Shown here piece after piece: positions 13,997-25,065 of a stretch of 64,000 bases of DNA. The DNA is taken from positions 124,001 to 188,000 of the forward strand of contig CAJNYU010000405.1 in assembly GCA_905331475.1 (NCBI GenBank), given 5' to 3'. The number at the start of each line of letters is the position of its first letter. Position 1 is the first letter of the stretch. Source of the DNA: Rotaria socialis. Its lineage: Eukaryota; Rotifera; Eurotatoria; Philodinida; Philodinidae. The notes below the pieces were generated by a model that was given only the letters and a program-made list of their open reading frames with translations, made no database searches and had not been told where the DNA came from. A program made the translations under genes and the position numbers.

Positions 13997-14868
13997 AGTG
14001 TTAATATATATATATATATATATGCTACGTCACTATGTCTTCGTCTTAACAAAAAATGTTGAATGAATTCTTCTTTTGTAAAAAAAAGTGTTAAGCTTCA
14101 GATGATGTGCCTGATGAGAAAACATTTGTCGCCTTAACATACTAACAGACGCATTTAAACATGCAAGGATGACAAGTACCCCATAGGCAGAAAAGGATTC
14201 AGCCTCTCAGATAAGATCTATGCTATGACGAATGGATAAAAAGACAAGAAAAAATGGTGAACCCGAGAAGAACGTCTAGTATGAGTTCTTGCATCAACAA
14301 AAAAAGGAGTCAATCGAATATGTCAGGCTATCAGGCTGTTGTTAGGTGTTATTGAAGTTGAATTGAATCGCTTAATATAAGATGAATAGTGCCCAATATA
14401 ATTTAAACAGAGACTTAGTTATAAATATAATAAGTAAGTAAAATCTTGAACGAGATAGCTGAGCAATCAAGTTGGAAACTTAAACTCAAGGAAATGTGAA
14501 CAGGCAACGCAAAATATGATACAGGATGTATGCTTTGATAGAAATGAAAAGAATTGCTGCACTTACAGCCACCTATATCAACTGATTTTCTACTCGACAT
14601 TAGCTATATATTCATTGTTATTTTTTTGGTTGCGTGTTATATGTGCTGTCTCTGCGTGCGCTCACGGTTATCATTCACGTGCTCATTTTTCTTATTTGCC
14701 TTAAAATTATCAGAAAAAAAAGATTAAATAAAATTATTATCAATGGAGTTAAATTGTTAGACGAAGAGAATTACAATTTTGTTTCTTAACATTATTCTTA
14801 ATATACGATACGTATCGAAACCGCACAAGTCATGCATACTTTTATTTAATGTTTTATATATATATATA
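13997..14868. other. Intergenic, with TA microsatellites
   Basis: TA repeats lie at about 14001-14024 and 14855-14869. No supported gene. Only short frames on both strands, without splice context. Confidence 0.35.
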
Positions 14869-15319
14869 TGTTAGCGTTCAAACTGAGATCACGTCCAATC
14901 TCAGATTGGCCTAGGCGAATTTCGAATCCGAGATTGGACGCGTCCAATGTTGGATTGAGCGGAAATTTAACATTAAAACGTGAATTACTCTATATCTGAA
15001 TAGGGGTAGCCCATACCCTGACACCCTCACCCTCGCCCTCACCCTCACGCTCACTCACGCCCTCATCCTCTAGATTGAAAAGTGTCCATAACTCATCGAG
15101 CCTTTAATTTATTCGTTTATTGATGATTACGTTACCTAATATGAGGATACTTCATCGAAGTCCCTAAGGAGAAAATCGAATCCTACACCGATATACAGAG
15201 TAATTCACGTTTTAATGTTAAATTTCCGCCCAATTCAGCATTGGACGCGTCCAATCTCGGATTCGAAATTCGCCTAGGCCAATCTGAGATTGCACGTGAT
15301 CTCAGTTTGGACGCTAACA
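14869..15319. repeat. Palindromic element A (about 130-bp arms)
   Basis: The left arm begins TGTTAGCGTTCAAACTGAG and the right arm ends with its near complement CTCAGTTTGGACGCTAACA. Arms differ by only a handful of bases over about 130 bp. The spacer (about 15000-15185) includes an imperfect CCCTCA-rich stretch (15018-15070). It is embedded in a TA microsatellite, so a TA target duplication cannot be told from the background. No coding capacity. Confidence 0.85.
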
Positions 15320-15324
15320 TATAT

Positions 15325-15914
15325 GTCGTAGGATAGATTAAAATCCAGTACAGTTTTAAATCGAACTAGGACAGATTAAAATTTTAATTTTTCCTAGTTC
15401 AGATTAAAATTTTAAAGTGAACTAGTTGACTTCGAAATGCATTTTAATCTCAACTAGTTGACTTTAAAATTTTGATCTGAACTAGGAAAAATCAAAATAT
15501 TTTAAACTGAACTAGAACAGTTTCAAATATTTTGATCTGAACCAGGACAGATTAAAATATTTTGATTTGAACTAGTTCAGATTGAAATATACACATTTGG
15601 ATGGATAATAGGTGAAAGTGAAGGCGAGCGCGAGGACGCGGGTAATAGTTCCATCTTCACTCATCATCATTCACCATAGACCCTTGTCGTCACCCCAACG
15701 CGTATCTTCAACCAGCCAGCCACGGATAATTTGACTAAACATTTTAATGTGTCCTAGTTCAGATCAAAATTTTAAAGTCAACTAGTTGAGATTAAAATGC
15801 ATTTCGAAGTCAACTAGTTCACTTTAAAATTTTAATCTGAACTAGGAAAAATTAAAATTTTAATCTGTCCTAGTTCGATTTAAAACTGTACTGGATTTTA
15901 ATCTATCCTACGAC
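15325..15914. repeat. Palindromic element B with apparently perfect 163-bp arms
   Basis: The left arm (15325-15487), beginning GTCGTAGGATAGATTAAAAT, is the exact reverse complement of 15752-15914 by eye, with equal length and no indels. The arms contain repeated ACTAGTT and AACTAGGA words that are themselves near-palindromic. The spacer is GC-richer, including GGCGAGCGCGAGGACGCGGG. TA repeats bound the element on its right. No reading frame. Perfect arms imply a very young element or arm-to-arm gene conversion. Confidence 0.88.
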
Positions 15915-16260
15915 ATATATATATATATATATCTCAAGCTAGATGACTTAGAATAATCTGACCTTCGTCATAGTTTACTCCACAAATCGCTAGTATATGA
16001 ATTTCAAAAATTCCAGAGCAGCAGTTGGTCTATTTAGCTTCTGTTAATGATACAATCACAGCATGCCTTTTTCTATTCTTTCATGATTGTCTTATCCAAC
16101 AGTTTACTCGTATAAATTATTACGCACGAGTTCTATGCTGTAAATATCTTAGCAATTGATAATTCAAAAGGACTAAATTACTCTCTACCTAATAAGTAGT
16201 CTTCATCACAACTGTCATTCTAGTATCGGCTTGAAATTTCATTCTGTTTTTCTTTCACAG

Positions 16261-16488
16261 AAATTTTAAACACAGATGGCATAAGAGACGTCTGTTTACC
16301 GGATAATGCAGTCAGGTATCTGTTTAAACTTATGAATAGCAAGAGTAACACGATAAATTATCTGAAATATTCTTGTTGAATGAATATTTTATGTTAGAAA
16401 ATCGTGTTCATTTTCTCTTAGATATGCAAGAATCACAGGGAGACAGTTATGGCCAGTGCCATTGGCACACTGGCAACTAGCTATATAA
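16261..16488 (+). other. Possible exon pair of an unrecognised gene
   Basis: Two short segments (16261-16315 and 16422-16488) have good flanking splice signals (TTTCTTTCACAG acceptor, AG|GTATCT donor, TTTTCTCTTAG acceptor). They join in phase to read DGIRDVCLPDNAV followed by YARITGRQLWPVPLAHWQL and a stop. Their base composition is clearly GC-richer than the surroundings. No further exons and no family were recognised, so this may be a gene remnant or chance. Confidence 0.2.
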
Positions 16489-18363
16489 AAATGTATTACA
16501 AGAGTCTAAATTTATAGATAACATTCTTGTAGTACACTGAAATACAATCCAAACATGATTTAAAATATCGACTAGATCAAAGTCGAGAATAAATTCATAT
16601 TCAGACGCATAACCTTCTTACTTCATGAAATGAGGATATCGTGCTCTCTCACATCAAAGAATACCACTACACATTCAAATCTAGCTCTATCAACAATCAT
16701 ATTAGATAGACCCTCTATGAGATGATTGCATGTAAGTCGACAAAAGCTGGATAGGAAACTGAAATTTCTTTGGAATTAAAAACCTTGCTATTATATGACC
16801 TAGCTCTGAAAAAGTAACGAACAGTTTGGTTACGTGCTGGCGTAATCATTATCAATTTTAGTTTATCTCTACGAGGCTTACTCAGTTGTCATATTTTGCT
16901 ATACGGAAAAAGTAATCTTGAAATCAACCAAGAATTAAAACCTAGACACCAGAACGAAGATATAATTGCGATTTAAAAACATTCAAAGTAACTTTTTAAC
17001 AATTATCTTAACAAATAATTAAAGAATTTTATGAAGAAACTTCATCACCGAGTGCCTCTGCATAAACTAGATGTTCAATTTTATGAACAATAAAATCGTT
17101 CCCTTATGAGACTAATAATTGTCTAGTTCTGTGTAGTTTTCTATACTCCTGACATATCAAACATGTCAAATATGAAAATAGCAATAATCAGTGTTTATGC
17201 TATCCAGTAGGTTTTTCAAGTAATTCAATTTCTGTCACGTCTCAAACGGCATCATTAGTAAGAATGGCGCAGGTTAAAAACTGAATTCCTACACTAAAAA
17301 TATGTCCCCGTCCTTTTCTTTGCATATCATCAGCGTTAACGTGTACTAAGTCATAGAGTCTCTCGATAATCTACACGATCTGATTTATATCGGAGAAAGA
17401 TATTTTTTTCCGAATAATTATAGGTGTTCAAACAAGCGGTTATTTTTGTCTCTCTGTGACAATTCGTGCTTACTTATATTGTCTTGTATATAATATGTGA
17501 AACTTATGTCTGATAAGAAAAATTCCAACGGTGTGAACCTGAAGCTTTCGTATGTACTTTCTATCAGCTCCTTTGATTAGTAAGAGGGTACAATGCTGTA
17601 TTGCCTTTTATTTATATATTGATCTGTTACACAACAGATTCGAGGGTTCAATATAAGAAACCTAGTATGTTCAATGGCTTCGAGAAAGAAAAGAACAAGT
17701 GAGTTTTTAACCGTAAAACTTTGAGCAAATATTCACAGCTTGTTTTATCGATTGACAAGACAACATCATTTTTTACAAGAAAGATCAATGCTCGGAAAAA
17801 AAAAATTTGATGCATGCTACAAGAAGAACAAATAAAAAACACAATTGCAGTCGTTTAATCTGAGCTTTTATCAAAATAAGATCTTAAGATGACAAACGTT
17901 ACTAATATTTCACCTTTTCTATTTACCACCATATCCTAGACCATAATTACCACCCGGTTTATCTGTTCATGTAATTTAATGATAATGTAGATGCTTATAT
18001 ATGAAGAGACTAATTTAAAAAGTGCTGATAAAATGAATTGTATTTTGAGAAAATCATAAACATGATATAATCACATTTTTGAAGTATTTACGTTCATCGC
18101 CCATAACGAATATAAATATTCACCAGTCTAAAATTTCTACTGAAGATACATGAAACGGTAGCTATATAAGTGACGGTCGGTTAAATCATTTTCCTTCGGA
18201 TCTTGAAATAAAAATTCATAACAACTATTCTTCAAGAATATTCTATTCTATGAATTACGAAAGTGGTACAGTGTGTGTGTGTGTGCTCCTTCCGTGTGTA
18301 TTTATTTGGGAATTCACTAACAATTTGAAGATTTTTATCATTTGTCACAGACATATCGTTGTC

Positions 18364-18572
18364 TTATGATGCAAGTCTCATTAACATATTGTTTAGTGTT
18401 TCGTTACAGATTAGTCGCTGTTTACCCATTTTCTTTAAATTTATAAATATCGTTGCTAATATAATAGTTCTATCATAATGATTTCTTTCATCAAATTCTT
18501 GTATGCGATTCTTTCTATTGGCATCTAATCTTCTTTTTGTACTTTGAGCTCTTCTATCTCCATTACTGTCCA
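18364..18572 (-). CDS. Hypothetical small protein (69 aa)
   Basis: Open frame from the ATG at 18572 encoding a charged protein that starts MDSNGDRRAQSTKRRLD and has a more hydrophobic middle (TIILATIFINL). An AAATAG acceptor-like site lies four bases before the ATG, as in other genes of this window. It matches no family known to me. A plus-strand frame (18572-18784) overlaps its start. Either or neither may be real. Confidence 0.25.
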
Positions 18573-19664
18573 TGATCCTATTTAGTTTAATGACCATATC
18601 AAATATAGGTCAAGTACACGGGCGCATTCAGATGACCACTGAAAACCATACTAGTCATGCCGGTACCCAAGTAACATCTAACATGAATGCACAAAAACAG
18701 TCAACGAATGAGAACAAATTGTCAACAATAGAAAAATGCTTTTTATTTAAGTGTTTTTCGTCGTTGTTTTCACACGTCCATTAACTATACAAAAATTTCA
18801 TTCAACAGCTATTTCAGAACTGAATAATCAGATCAACATTTCAAAATACTATTGAATTTTGTTTTTCAATCTGTTTTTGCTTCTCTTTTATGTTGCTTGT
18901 TAGCTCGAAGACGTTGTGTCGATGAACATAATTTCTTGAATTAAAATACAGGCTAGCACAATGTATTTTAAGCTATAAGGCTTCAAGATTGTTTCTAAAA
19001 TTGGCTAAAGTGAATATTGATTTAATAAAATCAGCTCAGCATAGATTTGATTATTACATTTGAATATATACACTGTGAACTCATTTTTTGCAGGATACGA
19101 AAACAAGAAAATTATGTATATCACTGAATTCAATAGTGATCATCTAATAGATTGTAATAGCAGTGCGTAGGTCCCCCATTGCAGTTCAATGAGCGCAGTA
19201 GATGCTCTAAAAATAAATGATGGCTAAGCCATCGTTAAAAAGAGCTTTTTCATAGCTATTTCGTATATGACAGCTGATAAGCTTTCTCGTTATGTTTTCA
19301 TGAATCAAGTAAATTGAGTGGTTGTTGGCAACTTACATACACTAATTGTCGCCTACGGCAGCTAGATCGAAAAATATACCACAATTGTACTAGAATCTAT
19401 TACTCATAAAGACTTTCTAACACGAAGTATGAGTTGCTAATTTCATTAATCTCCCGTAGTCTTACATACAAGCATTATTTATAAAAAAAACATTCTTCTT
19501 CATAAGCCAATTTTGTGATCTAGAATAAATGAAAAAATAATTTCTATCATAAAACAATAATAGTAACGAATATCTTACCAAAATAGATGTGAAAATATCG
19601 AGAATTTAATTTAAAATACTTTTAACGATAGTTTATATATCTCCAATAAATACTTCCAACATTC

Positions 19665-19752
19665 AAAAATCAGCTATTTCTTTTTTTTATTATGCAAGAG
19701 TTAACCCTATGACCCTGACGGTCCTAAAGGGACTAAAAAATCAGCTATTTCT
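19665..19752 (-). mobile_element. Tiny retro-insertion with 17-bp target duplication
   Basis: Identical 17-bp direct repeats AAAAATCAGCTATTTCT (19665-19681 and 19736-19752) flank a 54-bp insert. On the minus strand the insert ends in a run of A, so the whole has the hallmarks of target-primed reverse transcription: long target duplication, 3' poly-A and severe 5' truncation. The inserted core (containing GACCGTCAGGGTCATAGGG on the minus strand) may be the tail of a SINE or LINE; no source was found in the window. Confidence 0.7.
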
Positions 19753-20022
19753 GTTCTTCCCTATATTGTTTATCCTACTGATGAATAGAATGACTCATCA
19801 TTTTTGATTTCTGTCTTGTCTTGTATCTATATGGTAGCTAGAAGAAGACATCATACTATATATATACTATATATTTAAACACGTGTTTTCTTTTTCGCAT
19901 TTGAATTTATTTATGTGTGTTTACATATGAAAAACAACGTTTGATCATCTGAGCATATATATATATATATCTGTCTATCTGTATCTATTTGATTGGAAAG
20001 AGTAGAGTAAAATTAATCAACA

Positions 20023-23000
20023 ATGAATCGCTATATAACAATACCAAGTTGTGAAAAAGTTTGCTATAGTTTCTTTCTTTTGCGTTTTAAATAGTCAACG
20101 ATGATATGATTTCTTTTTAAATCTAGTTTGTTCCTAAGAATCTTTATCCGCATCAATTAGATGAGCAAATATTGTGCACGAAAATGTCATCGCTCAATGG
20201 AAGTTTAAATCGGCACGTAACCATGGCATCTGTTCATACAGTGTGTAGTTGTTTATTTTTCGTGAACATATTTATCGTGTTTCTTTAGATTGATAGAAAT
20301 CAAATGTTGCATCCAAATCCAACACGATTATCAACATTAAATCGACATTTATCGATGTCATCCTATGATCAAGTACATATAAAATATGTCAATGTTGTAT
20401 TAGGAAAAACATTTTATTTATTTATTAGTTGTATGAAGAAGAATATCCCTTACGTATTCATATTGGTAATATTCCTTTTTTATGGACTATTGATGATTTA
20501 CGTAAACAATTTTTGGTAAAGCTGTCAATATAAAATTGATAAAATGAATCACCATTATATTTCCTTTAAGGTATTTGGTCCGGTAAAAGATCCTGAAATA
20601 GTTTCGAATGAACGCGGTTCTAAAGTAGAATTGTTTAATTGCTTTTTTTAATAAAACTAAATCATTTTTATTCTTAAAGGGATTTGGATTTATTACATTT
20701 CTTCGTCATAGTAAGTAAATAGTTTAAGATACATTCAGCTAATTTGATATAGAACATTACAGTTAGATAAAATTTAAAATTCAGCAATTTTCAAAAATAA
20801 CTATTAAGCTTTGGGTTTTAGTTTATAGAAAAATGTTACAGCTGTCACAGTTGGATTTTTCGTGCCAATGCTTAGTTTCTTCTACTGAAAGTAGGGTAAT
20901 ACGTTGATCAGTTACCACGACCAAATGTTCGTTCGCTTGTTCGTGTGTTCGTAACACAGAACGAAAGAAAATTTATAGCTACCAGAGGCCAAAACAGGCC
21001 GCGTCTTCTAGACCTGTGGGTCTGTCAACGTTTTTGAAGCTAATACAATAATGATGAGAGACTAGAAACTAGAGGTACATACAGAGCACCGAGTGTACTT
21101 TTATACCTGAAGGCTCAGACACGCCAACAGGCCAAAAATCGCTTGAACCTCTGATAAGTAGTGGTCCGAAATGCGTGGTCTATGCCTATGACAGGTCGGT
21201 TACCTCCAGGTATAACAGTACACTCGGTGCTCTGTATGTACCTCTAGTTTCTAGTCTCTCATAATTATTGTATTAGCTTCAAAAACGTTGACAGGCCCGC
21301 AGGCCTCGAAGACGCGGCCTGTTTTGGCCTCTGATAGCTATAGTCACATTCTTTTTTCTTTCGTTCTGTACATATATCCACAGAACGAAAAATAGTATAT
21401 GTACATATATATATTATATCAGCTAGTCCCAAGGTTGTCAAGATTGGGGGTGGGGGTCGATGACAAGAGATCAGTGAGAAACGTGTTGCTAAAAATGAAC
21501 GACTTTTTGAGGGAGGAGGGTCGAGCAATTTTTAAAAATCAGTGAGCTAAAACGGATAAAATTCCAAAGTTTTTGCTAGAAAAACTCGAAAACTTTTCAA
21601 GATCGGGGAAGGGGGGTCGCGTGCTCCTTACTCGGAACACCTGTGTCAGCAATTTCTAATAACCAAGGATCGGGTCTGCTCAATCGAAGCCATTTGACTT
21701 TTGCTCAATTCAAGATATGGTATAGAAATAAGACTCCGATAAATTCTGATAGAAGCAGGTTTTGAAAAAATATCGAACCCCGAGTTTTCATGGATGATTC
21801 ACAGAGTTCTGAAAGTAAGCATTTCGACCAAGAGTAATCTTGAAAGGGTTGTACTTAAACAACGGCTCGCCCGATTGAGTTGAAACTTATGAAAGACATA
21901 CGTCTCGATAAGTTAAGTTTGGAATGAAATTTTCAATTCGATTCATTCAGACCTTAATATCTTATAATTCATCAAATAATGAAAAAAAAATCTACTTGTC
22001 AAGTAACTTCGATAATTTATAACTCGTGACAAGCATAATATAGATACTTATCTGAAGGTTTTCTACAGCAAGGAATACTACTTCTGATTCCCGCGATTTC
22101 CAGTGTTTTCCTGCAGGATATGGTGGTTTTTCCGCATTTTCCTGCCGGTTCCCGCAGTATCCGTTCTCCGGAATCATTGGCTTGCGGAGATGAATATTCT
22201 GTAGCATCTTTAGTTCAGTATGTATGCTATTCTCCTTTCCTGTTCGCAGGGTGGCGTTAATGATGTTTTATTTTTTGTAAACATCGTGGTTTTTAGAGGA
22301 TGCTTTCTGTGAAGAAATGTGCGTAGTGTGAGGACTAAGTTTGAAAAGTTGAAATTAAAAAGTAATATTTACCATTTTATCAGTAAAATTAGCATGGATT
22401 GCATGAAAAGGACCCGGAAAATGGGACATCTCTGGAATTTATTCAACTGGAAACACTTATTTGTGACCCATCAACAGTTTTCAATTGTTAACTCCCTCGA
22501 CTGAAGGGAGGGTCATATAAAATAAGGTGGATTTCTGGTCTTGTAGTCTATTGAAGGTTTAGCTGCTCACAAGTATTAATGTAGGTTCAGTCTAAGTCAT
22601 CAACATCACGATTACTTCGTGCTATGAATTCAAAAATTCAAATGTTTTTTTTCTAGATCTCATCAAATTAGATTGTTTGAGGTTAGAAATTCACCCAATA
22701 TTTTTTTTTCCATAGAACTTCTGACTCGCTGTGTTTGTCGATACTAGAGGTATAACCGTTTTCAGATCTAAGTTCAGATAAAACAGGTCTGTTGATCGGA
22801 ACTAAAACTGAATTGCCATACCCCTAGTCGATACTATGACTTGTAAAATATAGAATAAATGGAAGTATGACAATGAGGGCTCATCAACTTTTGGAAACAG
22901 ATGATAGTAATCTATTACCGAACTAGATTTCAATGGAAGTTTTCATCAGACTGTGGGGATTTATAAGAGAATGTGCACTGTCTGGATCTAACTGATAGAA

Positions 23001-24758
23001 ACAGTGGTCGAAAATGGCGAAATCATTTAATTTTTTTCAAATCAACTTTGATAACAACTTTTCTGTCAGCATAAAACAGCTGAAAGATAAATTTTACAGA
23101 AAATCTCACCTATTCAATTTAGGCTCTCTTGGTCATAGCTAGACTTGAATAAAATAAAATGAGTGTTTGTGTCTGTGTTTGTATGTATTTTGACGGAAGA
23201 ACACTGGTGTATTCATGTGCATTCATGAGTGCTCAGACTAACTGTCGAATCTAATCGCAAATTTCAGTGCTAGCTCCGTCTATATACAGTATTCTGGCTA
23301 CAGCTCTGGTATAGTTTGCCTCTTTTATGCTGATACTTAGCCAGTAAAACGCGTAAAATGTTGAGCTCTTGTTCAGTGTCATTTTTTTCAAGCTAGAAGT
23401 TCAACGAAAGCGGCATTTTTCCTTAGCAAAACCTTGTGACATCATTTTAATGTCGGCCGCATCGGACAACTAAAGGCTACCACCTTCGAACCACGGAATA
23501 GATTCTTATTTCTTTTCCTCCTGATATGTCCGATTAGTTCGAAACTCGTGCAGAATGGATTACCAACACATTGTCTCATATGGACTATTTCTCAACTGCG
23601 AAACAATAGTACTTTGGAACCCAAACTCTGAGTTTCAGAACCCCATATTGTTTCATACCAATTAGAAACACAATCGCATAATATTTTTCAGATCATTAAT
23701 GTTCTTTATGAATTACATAACTATTTATTATTCTCCTTTCAGTAGAGGGCTTAGCGGCGTTTGCGTCGCGCTACTTGTTGATAATATCCTTGAGCCTGGA
23801 TAAAAATAAGTAATTGTTCATCTCTGCTTTGCTAGCCAGTGGGCTCGAAAAATGACTCAAGCATCTAAATAGATGAGACTCTGACGAGTTATCCAATGAA
23901 ATTGATTACATCTGAGATAACTATCTTTTTGTTTGAATTCAGTCACATTTGTGATTCACGACTATATATAGTATAGATTTCAATGAATTATCAATATCTA
24001 CGAAAGAATTTGAATGTTTATGAATTTCTACGGATATACAAGTTTTACAGTTCTTTTTTTAAAATTTCATACGATAGTAGCGTTCGGAAACTCAAGAATA
24101 GACTTATATTGAAATTCTGACTTGAAGCAAAAAGTCTTAATGAGAATAAGCTTCTGGTGTATGCTTCTCTTTTAGATTGTTCATATACATGAATATTTTC
24201 CATTTGTTTTTAAATTCCAGAGTAGGAGCCAGCGAACCGAAATATCTAAAACTTCAACTATAAAACCTTCTCATTAGGCGTTCGCCCATACAAAGTCTTT
24301 AATCATAATTGGAATCTGACTTTTTTAACGTTTCCTAAGGGATACTATGACATCCTCTGAGAAAGATTCCTAAATATATATATATGATGTTCACAGGAGT
24401 CAGTTAAGTAATTTGAAATCTTTTCTGGATATTTAATTTAATAGCTCAGTACGATCTATATTATGCACAAAGTCAATTTCTTCGATAAAAATAGATTCAA
24501 CAATATAATATCTAAACCACAAAAACGTTTTGTCTATGTATTTGTATTGGTATATATATATATATACATAGGTGACGGCATGAACGCAATTCGTGTAAAA
24601 CATGGTTCGATTGCTGATGGGCGCAAGATAACAGTAGATAATCGATATTTTCTTTGTTTTTTTATACATTTATTCATATTTAGGTTGCTTTGGCATCGTC
24701 ACGCTCATCGACTCGAATAAATTCTCATCATTGTTGCTGTTGTAAAAATTTTATGTAA
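20023..24758 (+). CDS. Rbfox-like RRM RNA-binding protein (short form)
   Basis: Eight exons: 20023-20058, 20127-20216, 20289-20372, 20429-20515, 20571-20624, 20680-20710, 24572-24633, 24684-24758 (519 nt, 172 aa, phases consistent). The single RRM runs from about residue 77 to 143. RNP2 is IHIGNI (80-85) and RNP1 is KGFGFITF (117-124). The RNP1 lead-in NERGSKGFGF and the IPF after RNP2 are the strongest links to Rbfox/Fox-1 splicing regulators, which bind UGCAUG. The later part, DGMNAIRVKHGSIADGRKITV, matches the helix 2 to beta 4 pattern of that family. Loop and helix 1 residues (PFLWTIDDLRKQF) are diverged and the tail is short (VALASSRSS to CCCCKNFM), lacking the long Ala/Tyr-rich Fox C-terminus. 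Five introns are about 50-72 nt and intron 6 is 3861 nt. Exon 1 rests on a GTTTGC donor and is least certain. Other RRM families are possible. Confidence 0.72.
20711..24571 (+). other. Large intron 6 of the Rbfox-like gene
   Basis: A 3.9-kb intron in a gene whose other introns are about 50-72 nt. It contains the foldback element at 20956-21369 and G-rich segments near 21444-21460 and 21604-21620. Sequences near 22080-22170 repeat the word TTTTCCTGC, and 23440-23500 is a GC-richer patch of unknown origin. A TA microsatellite lies directly before exon 7. Confidence 0.6.
20956..21369. repeat. Foldback element with about 155-bp arms, inside an intron
   Basis: The left arm (about 20956-21105) begins ACAGAACGAAAGAAAA and the right arm (about 21209-21369) ends TTTCGTTCTGT. 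The two pair through CAGAGGCCAAAACAGGCCGC, CAACGTTTTTGAAGCTAATA and GAGGTACATACAGAGCACCG with few mismatches. The spacer is about 100 bp. Transcribed in the intron, it would form a long RNA hairpin. No target duplication could be fixed. Confidence 0.85.
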
Positions 24759-25065
24759 AAAAACATTTAATTCAATGATTAACTCATCTATATATATATT
24801 ATCTTGTTTTTGCTTGTTTGTTTTGTCTTCGTTTCCTATACAAGTTATTTTGTGCTTTTCAAATAAACTTCTAGGCGATTTGACAATCATATAAAAGAAA
24901 ATTATATACATGCATAGCGGGAGGCAAAAAGTAATCGACTATCAGATAACGTTATCTTCAATGTTTTCCGTATTTGATTTGACGAATTATTGTCTTGTTG
25001 AAATTATAATAAACATTTTATTCTGTAAGTTTCAATACCATTTTGATAGAACTCAAATAGAATTT
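24759..25065. other. Convergent 3' intergenic region
   Basis: 307 bp between the stop codons of the Rbfox-like gene (plus) and the CNG channel (minus). It must hold both 3' UTRs. An AATAAA at 24861-24866 on the plus strand is a plausible poly-A signal for the Rbfox-like mRNA. Confidence 0.5.

Larger units (their letters stand above)
15915..20022. other. Long intergenic region
   Basis: About 4.1 kb without a well-supported gene. It contains a possible exon pair (16261-16488), two weak overlapping reading frames (18364-18784), a GT microsatellite (about 18270-18285), a small retro-insertion (19682-19735) and TA/TATC repeats near 19856-19985. These are listed separately. Confidence 0.35.
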
